Shown one piece after another: positions 45,426-56,931 of a stretch of 64,000 bases of DNA. Location: assembly GCA_036435485.1 (NCBI GenBank), contig CM071594.1, positions 104,869,001-104,933,000 of the forward strand, read 5' to 3'. The position numbers and the translations under genes were made by a program. A model generated the notes under the pieces. The model was not told the origin of the DNA and searched no databases. It saw nothing but the letters and a program-made list of their open reading frames with translations. The DNA is from Saposhnikovia divaricata. Its lineage: Eukaryota > Streptophyta > Magnoliopsida > Apiales > Apiaceae. Numbering within the stretch: the first letter of the stretch is position 1; each line of letters starts with the position of its first letter.

Positions 45426-48322
45426 TTTCTTGAATTTTGGTTTTCTTGATTTTTTTATTAAAATTCTTTTCTTGAATTAAATAGCTATTAATGACAATTT
45501 AATTAGTCATTAATTAAACCTATTAAACATATATTAAATTTACTCTATTTAATTTGTTTAAAAATTAGCAAATTAGTTGAACATTATAGTTATTATTCCA
45601 ATAATAAATTTTAATTATATATAGTTATGTTTATTTTTAGGTAAAATGACGACTAACAATTGTTTATATTGCGTTATTGTGCAAGTCGTAATAAATTATG
45701 GAAGTACAAGATATTTACATAATATTTGGAATTGTATGCAAACAATATAAACAGATTTTTAATTTTGCACATGAATAAATAATACATGAGTTATGATCAA
45801 ATCGATTAAATTTAACAAATCCAGCCATTTATCGGAAGATAAAATTGATAAAAAAGTTATACACCCATTGTTTCGTTATATTGTGTCGAAATAAAATTTT
45901 ATTGTAATTAAATAAATTCTTACACTATTATTGAATATGTATATTATGAGAGGGGTCTCGGCTTTAAAAAACGTTATTAACCCTAACTTCTCAAACAATC
46001 TTTATTATCAATGATTGTGGAGTCGTAGTAAATTATGGATGTACACGGATTTTTACTTAATATCTAAAATTTGTAAACAAATCATGCACATGAATAAATT
46101 ACACATGAGTTATGACTAAACTAATTAAATTGAACAAACCCAACCGCTTTATCGAAAGATTAAATTGATAAAAAAATTTATACACCCATTGTTTCATTAT
46201 ATCATGTCAAAATAAATAAATATTCAAATTAAATAATTTATTACACTATTATTGAACATGTATATTATGAGAGGGGTGTCGGCTTTAAGAAACGTTATTA
46301 AGTTGTATTCAATATTTGTAACTTTTGATCGTAAATATTACGTTCATATTGTAATTTTTATTTTCATATGTTTGTGATATTTTTAAGATTATCAAAATTT
46401 TGCATATAATGAGAGTATTTTTCTAATTAATAATTCATGTAAATTATTTTTAAATTAATTTTTTACAGAAAATTCATAAGAGACCAATCAATTTTTAAGA
46501 ATAATAGAAATTAATTTATCTATTACAATACTTTTATATAAAAATTTATAGATCGCGCGAAGCGCGGATAAATTGGCTTAGTTATTGTTAAAGTCTGAGA
46601 TTCTAAGAGAAACTTGAATGTTATAACTCGTAATTTATATCAGGATTGTGCCCTTATTGCGCTAAATTTATATAGAATAGGAATTTATAGATCATCTCAA
46701 GAATCGAAATCTGCAGTTTCCATTTTTCCAAACAGTCCTCTACATGTAATTTTCTAGTTTTATTGTTAATGTACATTATTATACACGGAGTCAAAGGGCC
46801 CCTATGTTTCAAACGTGTTCTTTGCAGACCAGCCATGCCCCATGGTTTACATTAGTTATTGGATTTTGTTATGTTCTTTCGAAAAGTCGTGCCGCAGTGG
46901 CTGCTTGTGTTAGTTTTGTACGAAGGAAATAGAGAAGTTTCTATCAAAGACAGACTGAGTTGATTTTTCATGCAAATTATATAGAATTATTTGTGTACAA
47001 TATGTTCCTCTTCATTTTTATTACTCGTCACGGATGTTCCAACTTTACTTGATAGTTCGACATTGGGCTTGCTTTAAGCAACCCCATTTTCAGTTTATCT
47101 TCGGAAACAAGGTTTTTTGGGTGTTTTAGTTATTTTAAAATGAGTAGTTTTTACATTAAAAACATAAATATTATAAAATATTATATAAGTGATAAGTGTA
47201 ATAATACTTATAAGTTATATAGGTGTTTGGATAAATTTACTTATAAGTTAATGAAGTACTTTTAAAATTAAATCAAAAAAACTATTATTTAATAATTAAA
47301 GAAATCAAACAAATAAGAAATAAGCTAGTTGACATGAAAGTATAACATTCAATTTATCAACATATAAATTATAAGTTAGAATGGACAAATACTCCTTATG
47401 AATTTTTATAAATCCTTTCTTATAAAAGCCCAGTTAACCACATTGTTGAGTTAACCAATCACAATTTTTTAATTTATTTTTGACCAATCAAATTGCAACA
47501 TTTTTTACTTAACCAATCATATGTGATTTAAACATTTCCTTTTATAAATTTTTAACCAACATTACTAACCCAGATACATATTTCTAAACCACCAATTTAA
47601 ATATAATGGAAACTTTTTAACAATTAAAGGAAACATCATTTAATGTATGGTTTTACCGAAAAGAAAGTAAATCGTTTCCAAATTTTTTCAAATTAAAATT
47701 TGATTAATTAATTAAAAGATAAAAATTATCTCAATCAATTAAAATTACAACCTTTTTGCAAATATTTTTGTACGATTCCATGATTGTAGAATTGAGATTT
47801 GCTCGGACCAAAGTTTAGTAGTACCGAATGCTTCAGCTAACAGGTAAAATATCTTCTCATATACTTACATACTTGATTACCATTAACAGGTAATATTGTA
47901 GTACGGTTGTAAATATCTTCAGCTACGGGTAATTGTAGTACCATTGTAGAATTGATTTGCCCAGACCAAAGTTCATTGATTATCTCCTTATATACTTACA
48001 TATATACTATATATTACATCTGGTACGTAAGTATATGATTTCAATATGCTTTATCTACTTGCTTATTTGGTGTGAATTTGATGTAATATACTATGCTCTC
48101 AAGGTGTTTGATGAGTTATCTCTTTCACAATTCATATTCTTTAATAAGTGTGATGTACCAATTAGGCCAAACAATAAATTATAATTCAAGTACAGTGATC
48201 CTCAAATTCTCATTGGCATATGCACTTTCAGCTTTTTAACATTTAATTAATTTCAGTTTTCCAAGCTAGGATCCTGGCATTCCTCAGTAATTAAGTCATC
48301 TACTATCTTGCATTGATGAAAA
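45426..48322. other. intergenic, AT-rich
   Basis: No gene recognised. Contents: a diverged tandem duplication (about 45680-45989 and 46014-46300), a hairpin-tailed motif (46551-46583) and a shorter duplication (about 47785-47870 and 47944-48005). The remaining sequence is unassigned. Confidence 0.4.
45680..46300. repeat. diverged tandem duplication, about 310-bp unit
   Basis: Both copies run from a block ending TCGTA.TAAATTATGGA, through ACACCCATTGTTTC and ACACTATTATTGAA, to TATTATGAGAGGGGT and CGTTATTAA. The copies differ at many positions, so the event is old. Confidence 0.75.
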
Positions 48323-48327
48323 ACTCT

Positions 48328-49597
48328 TGTTGAATATTGAACACACAAAAGAATACAGAGGGGGGGTGAATGGATTCTTGAACTTTTCTTGTTCTTGAAT
48401 CTATTTTGGAGTATGTAACAAGATATGTGTTATGTGTGTGTAGAAATACGAATGTCGATAATGAACAACACAAGACACGATATCACTTTAATCTAGTATT
48501 TTATTAGATAAAGATTTGCTACAACCTGTGAATACAAATGATAGTATTCTCAGTTTCATTTTTCTCAGAGAGATGTACTCTTAGAATGTATGTGAAAAAC
48601 TTAACTTCTAAAGAAGTGAGGTTGTGCCCTTATAGAACATAAGCACCACCTGCTTACTACAAATAAGGTTACAGGATAAATTACTTTCTCGTATGTCTAT
48701 CCTTTTTGAGTAAGCATCCAAACGGCTACAGGTTTGACTTCTTGAGGTTCTGCTCAGATCCACTTCTTTAGCTCTTTGTCTCTTGTACATCTCTCTAAGC
48801 TTCTTTGTAGGCTTTCCAAAGTACTTTACAGCTTGTGGTCCATAAATCACCTTGGCTTGTTGCAGGTTTCTGACTTGTACAATTTCTTCAGTATTTTGTC
48901 CCCAAGATTGTATTCGAGAAGTGGCTAAGTGTTTGATTCGAGAACTAGAATTGACTTGATCGATAACTCTGAGTTCTCGAATAGTGTAAAGTTGACATAT
49001 CGAATCACTTCTCGAATAGCTTTTTTCTTCAGGAATCCTTGAGTTATCGAATGGAGCATTTAACTTATCAAATCCCTGAGATATCGAATAGCTTTCCGAG
49101 TCTTTGAGATATCAAATGAGCTTTGACTTTTTGACTCCTGGAGAACTCGAATGATGCTTTGACTTGTTGACTTCCTGAATTCTCGAATAGAGTAAAAGAC
49201 ATATCGAATCTCTGATATATCGAATGAGAAATCGAATAGTGGCTTTTGAGATATCGAATCCCTGACTTCTCGAATGCTAGACTTCTCGAATATAACAAAC
49301 ATACTTATCGAAATGGTACTTAGGCAAATTTTCATTCTCCAAGCTCTAACTGTGTTTATTTTGACAGCCTTGTTCTTCAAGCTTGAGGCATGAACCTTGG
49401 AACTTCTTTCAAGCATTATTCTCTGACTTTTAAGTACAATTACACAAATAGAAATTGATGCCTATTACAAGTACTAAACAAGTAGAAACTCTACAACCAG
49501 AGGTTCCCTCAGTTAAGAGGTCATGTAAGTAATGCAAAGCATTACAAACAATTAGGCTTGTTATTAGATGTATTCAGGCATGCCTCTGTGACTAACA
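48328..49597 (-). repeat. 3' LTR of copia element 2
   Basis: Minus strand: starts TGTTAGTCACAGAGG and ends TCAATATTCAACA. The adjacent interior is the polypurine-like CACAATTTGGGGGTGAT (49598-49614). Its centre (about 48905-49310) has many copies of ATATCGAAT and TTCTCGAAT. ACTCT (48323-48327) would be one target copy. Confidence 0.82.
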
Positions 49598-49757
49598 ATC
49601 ACCCCCAAATTGTGAGTAAGACCCTTAGTCATAATTTCATGTCTGATAACAAGCCTAACATACATAAAGATAGAACTCTGAAAGTACATGTATGAAATTT
49701 GATTAAGAACATGAATAGAACTACAAGGTGAGTAATCTTACACAATATGGTGAAATA

Positions 49758-50818
49758 CTAACCATTCTCATTTGATTCCTTCTCCATAGCTCTGGCTTGT
49801 AGATCATCATATTCCTTCTATTTTCTTTCTTTTTCCTTCCTTGCATTCTCATCCATAGCTCTTATGATTTTTGCCATAGCATCCAATTCTTCAAGCAGAA
49901 TAGAGTTCTTAAAATCTTCAAGTACTGGTTTCAGAATGTTGGCAGGATAGTGATTGAGTAGGTTCATTCTTATATTGACATGATCTCCATTTTTCCTCCT
50001 ATACTTCACCAAATAGGGATTCTGTTGAACTCTAAACAATCCCTTAGCTTTTCTGCTTCAACTTCCAGTCTATCAATTTCCTTCTCCCTTTCTAGCCATT
50101 TCTCAAAGCACCCTTTTCTGATTTTCTCTGCATGATCTCTCTTCATCTTTACAAACTCAACTAACTCCAGCTTCCATACCCTCTCCAGTTTGTCATTAGC
50201 ATCCAACAGTGCAATAATTCTTTCTATGTCATACAACTAGCCCCAATTTTGACACTGTCCTTGTTCGAATTTCTTCTCCCTTCCATCAGTATATTTGATC
50301 TCAAGACAGTCATTCAAAATGGTAGCATAGTAGATTCTTTGAGCTCTTAGATATTGCAGTTGGTCTTCATCAAAGTCTTCATCTAGTGGTTGGAGTTTCA
50401 GTCCTGGATAGATAGTTAGGGCCCTTGACTTAGGTAACTTCACTCTTTTTGTAGCATGCTTGAATTTAACCTTTTTCACTCCAGTGCTTGGCAAAAACTT
50501 ATGACCTTTGCTTGTAGACCACTGTAGTATACCATTAGCAGTTTGCTTTTGGAAACATACAGATGGTTTCTTTATTTGTATCTCCTTCTCTTCTTGAGAT
50601 GGCAAAACAGCTACAGAGGCCATGTGTGTAGATTTTGGTAGGTCACTACTAACTGTATTCACCCTAGACTCAGAGTCTTGTGTTATGGTGAGATTACAGT
50701 TAGCAATGCCTAAAGCTTGTTGTTTTCCACTTTTCCTTTCATAGACCTTGCCTTGGTCATCATCGCCTTTCTTGTCCTTGCCATCTTTCTTCTTCTTCTT
50801 CTTCTTCTTCTTCTTCTT

Positions 50819-50849
<31 letters not shown>

Positions 50850-52947
50850 TCTTCATCACCCTTAACACTCCTGTGATGACTTCTCCTCCCATCACTTTTG
50901 TCTTCATCTTTATCATCCTAATTTTGGCCATTTCTGGAACAATGCCAGTTGCAATGAAAGTTTTGAGAATATTTAGTGCTTCCAACTCTTCAGTAGTCCT
51001 GACTCCTTGCTTTTTAGTTAGTTTTTCAATGATGGCAATGATGAGACTATGGTTCTGAGAAATAAGATGCTTGGGGATGACCAGTTGCTTGATCTCATCA
51101 ATTCTTGTTCCAAATTGATAGATGATAGTTCTAGGATTTGTAATCACTTTAGGCAGTCTTGAGGGTTGCTCATTCCTCAGGTCATCATATAGACTCTCGT
51201 TGTTCTTATTCTCATTCCTCTTCTCAATCAAGTTGATCAACTCATTTACCTCAGAGAATTTTAGGGCCTGAAGAGTCTTGTAGGTTAGATGCCATATCTT
51301 GGACCTTGCCACCATCACTATCTCTTTGAACCACACACTGTCAACTCTCTTAGACACCATAGTGAGGTAGTCAATCTGCTCCTTCAAACTCCTCAGATAA
51401 AATTGAGTGTCACCAGCCTGTTCTCTAGAGACTTACATAAACTCCAAGAATCATCATCATGGTAGACATTAGACATTGCAACTTCTTGTAGCTTGGCCTC
51501 AGTAACTACCTTTACTTCTACAGGATTGGCATTTACAGTCTTGGAGGATGGAGGTTTGTCAGATGGCATACTCCCTGCAACTACAGTAGTAGTGATGGTT
51601 TGATGTTGGCCACTTGGAGTGGTGATGTGCACAGGTGGGTAAGTAACAACTGGCAGAGAAGTTGGAGGTTCATCAATTTTGGCTTTCCCTTTGCCTGGAA
51701 CATGGGTTGAATCTTTTGAAGTTCTTGGATGACCACCCTCAGTTATGGTAATGCCTCTCTCCTTAGGTCTCTTCTCTTTAGGATTCTCCCCCTTAGGTTT
51801 TGAGTTCCTTAAGGTCCTCTTCTCCCCCTAGGCTTGTTGTCAGGCATAGAGGCTGGAGTAGTGGCCTTTGGGTTGGAAGAGGTGGAATTGGCAGATTCAT
51901 CAGGACGAGAGAGCCCCATGTGCTTCATCATTGCAGACAGCATCTGTTGTTGGTGAAGAAGGAAATTAGCTATGGTGGTGGCTTGAGTGTCCAACTGCTC
52001 AGAGAGGGTGGCAACTGTGTCTGTAAGATGAGCATTTTATTGTTTGAGAGAGACCACCTCCTTTTCAAGAGTATCCACCTTGGTGAATAACTCAGTGGCC
52101 TTAAAACCAGAGAGAGATTGATCCTTGAGTCTCTGCACCTCATGCTTGGTCATGTCATGGAGAGGAACATCAGTCACCAATTTATCACCATATTGGTTGG
52201 AAAAAAGAACTCTAAGAGCTGCATTGGCTTCTATTGTTTGGGTTGACAATTTTTCCATGTGAGTAGCCATACTTTTGATAAACCCTTGAACCAATAGCAT
52301 TGAGTTATCCATTTTGATGCATTTAGACTTGCAGAGTTGAATATCCTTGAGAACAGTGTCCAGTTGAGGGAATTTGGCATCAAAGGCCTTTTTTATTACC
52401 TGCACCTCTTTGATTGTGGCTGCACACAATTCATTAACTTCTGTCTTGAGGCCCTTACCAAGATAGTGTGCAGCCTTTAGAATTTCCTTGTAGGTGTCAT
52501 TCATTGCTTCATACACATCACTAGGGGTGAGAGACTTGGCATTGGACCCTAGTGAAGTGATGTACTCTTCTCTGATGTACTGAAGACCATATGAAAGAGG
52601 AATGTCATATTTCCCTTATAGCCAAGCATCTACATTACCATCTCTTTCAGCCCCATTTGCTATTTTCTCCTTTTGCATCTCCACATCTTCCTTATGGCAT
52701 AGTAGAATGGCTTCATATTGAGGATTTGGCATGTTTGAGGTAACTAGATGTTGTGCAATCTTGACAAACTCAGGAATCTGATCCACAACTAAGCTTTGAA
52801 GTTCTTCAACCGTCAATTGTGGTGGAACAGACCCTGATACTGAAGCATTGTCATGTTGCACAGGCTTCAGCCATTGTGACATGAAGTCAGAGCTAGAGCT
52901 AGGCAAGCTAGACTCCGGATGGAATGACTCTACTACTGTTGTCTCCA
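49758..52947 (-). pseudogene. copia element 2 ORF3 (envelope-like), 3' part, broken
   Basis: Pieces of one long reading frame on the minus strand, broken by stops and frameshifts: a segment starting ESFHPESS (52948-52616), a predicted coiled-coil segment (52516-52037), Ser/Pro/Lys-rich linkers, an alpha-helical segment (51387-50930) and a Lys/Glu-rich helical tail ending NENG. A (CTT)n run (50789-50847) yields a long Arg tract after a frame shift. SIRE-type elements carry such an ORF after pol; it is called envelope-like but its role is not established. No clear signal peptide or membrane segment is seen in this part. Confidence 0.6.
50789..50847. repeat. (CTT)n trinucleotide repeat
   Basis: About 19 CTT units inside the ORF3 relic. 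They code for a homopolymeric basic tract on the minus strand. Confidence 0.92.
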
Positions 52948-54472
52948 TGATTAGTGGATTTTATATCCACTTGGAGCATTCCATATCGGCTTAAATTGAT
53001 TCACTTGGCCTCAAGTTTATTGTAGTTTGATGTGTTTTTGTTTAGTTGTGCAGATACGTGATTTGTCAACTAGGGTTGTTGTTTTCGTCAATTTTGGAGT
53101 TGAATTCGAGCATAGGAATGAAGAATGGAGTCTTGCTTTAAGCCACCATGAAGATTTGAAGTCAAGAGAAGAGAAGATGGAAGCAAATGCAAAAGAAACA
53201 GAATAAAACAGAGCAAGAACGAAGAAAAGAGAGCAGAAAAAGCAAACCGGCAGAATCTGCCAATGCTGAGAGCACCCATTCAAGGCTGAGAGCGCCAGGA
53301 GCAGAAAGAGCCGCGCTGAGAGCGCCCGAAGTTGCTGAAAATTTTGATTTTATTCTAATTCGAATTTAATTGTATTTTAGGGCTTTTCTTGTTGGGCAAG
53401 ACTTCTAGGGCCTATTTAAACACATTGTATCATTGTAATTCAGATTATTACTCATCATAACATAGAGAATAAATACAGAGAGAGCCAAAGATAGAGAGTC
53501 AGACTTGGAGACCGATTCCCGGAAGGACGTGACAGCATTCGGGGATCTAGATCCACTTTTTTTTCTTCTAAATTAGGCAATACTCTGGATTTTGGATTTG
53601 TTTTCTTAACTCTATTATTCTAGCACTATTGTTTTTATTAATACTTTGTTATTCACCATGGTTTCATCAGATCCCATGATGACGAGCAGTTCGATTATTA
53701 ACTAATCGTTGTCATGGGATTCTAACGGATTTATCTACGTAGTTTAGTAGTTTGATTGCCTTAAAGATTTGTGTGTGATGAATTCATGATATCCTCGTAT
53801 GGTTGTACTTATTGTTTTTAGATGCGTAGCTAACATCTAAATTGTTAATCTCTTGTGAAGCGAGAGTGGATCTTGAGATTTAGAACTTGCCATGCTAGCA
53901 TAGGATAAGTTGATGTATGATTGACATCATGATTTGTAGCGTAAATAGAGATATATTATGTTGCCCTATGTGATCTTAATAGACAACTTGTTATTCAAAC
54001 ATTATGTTTTCAAATCTTATAGAGATATAGGGTCTAAGCATAATTGGTGTCTATTCATCTTCTATCTCTTTTGTGGATGTATGAGTAGTTTGGTGTTCGT
54101 ATACTGAGAAGTAGCGTATACTTGTTTCGTGTTGTCTGATCAGATATCATAACCATCACATGCATTGATTGAAGGAATCAACTCTAAGAGAAGTATTTAA
54201 TAAAGTTAGGATCCCATGTTTTTTCCCATATAAGTAATTCGATTCCAATTCTCATTAGTTAAGTAATTCTTAGTTTGTTAATTTGCTTCTTAGTTAAATT
54301 TAGTTAATCAAAACCTAATCTTGTTAATTGTCTTAGCAGTGAATAAAAACCATACATTGTTGCATAGGTGCATTAACTGAGTTGAAACCTAAACCAGATC
54401 TCTGTGGGAACGAACTCAACTTTATTCTATATTAATTGTGACCACGTACGCTTGCGTGTATTAGTGAAAACA
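52948..54472 (+). mobile_element. solo LTR of gypsy B family inside copia ORF3
   Basis: 1,525 bp from TGATTAGTGGATTTTATATC to GTGAAAACA, with perfect target duplications CTCCA (52943-52947 and 54473-54477). No interior is left, so it is the product of LTR-LTR recombination. It belongs to the same family as the LTR at 29122-30675. ORF3 coding resumes on each side. Confidence 0.92.
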
Positions 54473-54477
54473 CTCCA

Positions 54478-56082
54478 CAGAAGTGGGATGAGTAACAACA
54501 GTAGTTGACACATGCACAGAGTCTCTAGTGAATCCTCTGTGTTTGTTATGGTGTCATTAGGATATGCCCCAGCTTGCATTCCCTCACCATCTAAATGTGG
54601 TTCCTGGGTGGTGAACAAAGTGTCATGCACTAAATCACTTGAGTTCATTGGCTCACCAAGAGAAGAAAATTCTTGGTGATCAATGCCTTGCTCTTCAATT
54701 GCTTGAGTTGTAGGCTTCAAAGAAATTTGAGATGTAGATTCTGGAAGAGAAGTGTCTTGTAGATTTGATTTTAGCAACTCCCCCTGAGAAATAGAGGGAG
54801 TTTCAAGTGTGATGTGCTCTCCACTCAGTGTTGTGTCAGCCTTATCACTCCCTTGTGCTGACTCAGTACAGGTAGGTGCATTGGGGAGGATGCTTGATTC
54901 TATAAATGTACCCTGTTGAGAGGATACATCTAGTGAGCTGTTTCCCCCTGATTTTACAACTTCAGCCATTTGTGTGACAGAAGAGGTGGCTTTGGATTTC
55001 TTCTTCTTTGGTCTCTGTAAGGGTGACTCAGGTTCCTCACTCTCTAGACCTAATTTTACAGCCAATGCTGCTTCTGTCAAAATATTCAAGGGTTCAGATT
55101 CAATCTATTTTCTCTTCTTCTTCTTCTTCTTCTCCTTTTTACTAACACCACCCTGTTGAGAGGATAATGCAGGTGGCTCTGTGTTTGGTTGAGGGGGTTG
55201 GTTAGCAGGCCCTAGGTTAGCATTTTTTTTCTACTTGCTTGGGCCTGGCTAACTCAGATTTAGAGGCAAATGTTGGCATGTTGTGGGGGTAAGACTCAAA
55301 TAATCTCTGCATATGAGGGGTTATTACAAGCCTAACATCCACATCATTCCTAGTATCCAAATTACCAAAAATAATTTTGGTCATGGACCTAGGGTAGCCT
55401 ATTCTAGTTTTATCTAAACCAGGTAAAACAGCCAAATTCTTATCTAAATAATTAAGTACAGACTGAATGAATCTGGGAAAGAAGATATCATTACCTCTCT
55501 TGGTTGTGTTCTTACCAAGTTTTCCATAGAGCTCCTGCATTATGAGCTTTCCAACATCTATCCTTCTGTCAAAGGTCAAGGAGTACCCTATCTGTTGAAC
55601 AGGTGCACTCAGTTGGTCATAGCTGGATTTCATTCCACTGAATATGTGCAGGAGTGTGGCAAACACATAGCTCCACTCTTTCCTCAGATGCGCCCTTTTC
55701 AGGGTTCCAACTTTGATGGTGTCTGAGTACTTTATTAGGTCAAAGAATTCCACCAGTTGGTCATCTGTTACTAGTTTGTTGTATTCATTCTGGTGAAGAC
55801 CCAAGGCTTTACTCATGTCCTCAGAGGTGATGTTAAACTCTTTCCTAGAACTTTGCAGTTTATGACATAGCCCAGACTGCCATCTTCAAGAGCAACGGTT
55901 TCAGTAATTGCAGTGTTCCAAAACTGTTCTAGAATGTCTAGATACAGAGTTGGGTTGGCCGTAAGTGCTCCTTTGATATATGATTCAGACATCCATTTTA
56001 CAAAGCACTTGTAGTTAGCATTTGGAGCTTCGACATCACTTGAGAGAGCGATAAAGTTGGTGTTGAATTTCACAATTGCCAT
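54478..56082 (-). pseudogene. copia element 2 ORF3 (envelope-like), 5' part
   Basis: Starts MAIVKFNTNFIALSSDV at 56082. A conserved N-terminal domain follows (YIKGALTANPTLYLDILEQF, a motif common to this ORF3 family). A frameshift near 55840 moves the reading to ITSEDMSKALGLHQ and the domain continues (HLRKEWSYVFATLLHIFSG; RGNDIFFPRFIQSVLNYLDK). After a stop near 55217 comes a Lys-rich, then Ser/Thr-rich linker to the solo LTR. With the 3' part the undamaged ORF would be about 1,600 codons. The function is unknown. Confidence 0.7.
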
Positions 56083-56931
56083 GGATACAGAGAAAAGGGA
56101 GAAGAGAATGAAGTTCGAAGAAGAAATTTAGCTTTTGAAGTTAGGGTTTTCAGAGGTTTTGGAACTTTAGATGCTTGAGAAATTGAATGAAATGAAACGA
56201 ATAGATGTAGAATTGTATAAGTATGAAGTACTTGAATTGTCGATTAGATGTATGTTTTGTATCGACAAGTCAGGCATTCGAGAAGTAGAAATCAACTATT
56301 CGATAAGTCAAGAAAGGCTTATTCGACAACTCAAGCAGGGTTTAACTCACAGCTGGCAGTTATCTAACTTAGAAATAATTCTAAATCAAATAAAATATAT
56401 TTTTATGAGTGAATTAAAGTTTTTAGATAAAAATCCAAAATTGGGTAAAATTCAGCGAGAATTCAGCCTTTTCAAATGATTCGAGAACTCAAATACAGTA
56501 TTCGAGAACTCAGTCATTAGAGAACTCAATACCATAATGTTCGAGAAGTCAAGAATACCTCCATTCGATATCTCTAAAAGACTTTATTCGAGAACTCGAG
56601 AGTGCTCCAAGGAGACTTGTTAGAGATGTCGAGCAGTGAATCATTAGAGAAGTCTGACTTATCAAAATATTCTTTTCACTCATAAAAATTCAATTTTCAA
56701 TATTTTTTAAAATTCACCAGACATATTCTATGAAGAATATTCTAACAAATTAAATAGTGATTTTCTCAAAATTTCATAGAAATTTCAAGTTGACATAATA
56801 TGATTTTTCAACATATGCAACAGATTTGAAATATTTACAAATCATATTTCAGCCAACACTTACTTCAAAAATATTGAGAATTTAGATAAAGTAAGTGTTT
56901 ACTGCTGCAACAATCTAGTTGATATTTTCGC
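56083..56931 (-). other. spacer between pol and ORF3 of copia element 2
   Basis: No coding region. It carries repeated TTCGAGAACTC and ATTCGAGAA-type motifs (56275-56640), like those in the 3' LTR of the same element. Confidence 0.6.

Noticed and set aside
50717..51058. Plus-strand frame with a long Leu run
   Set aside because: It is the (CTT)n repeat read on the other strand of the ORF3 relic.
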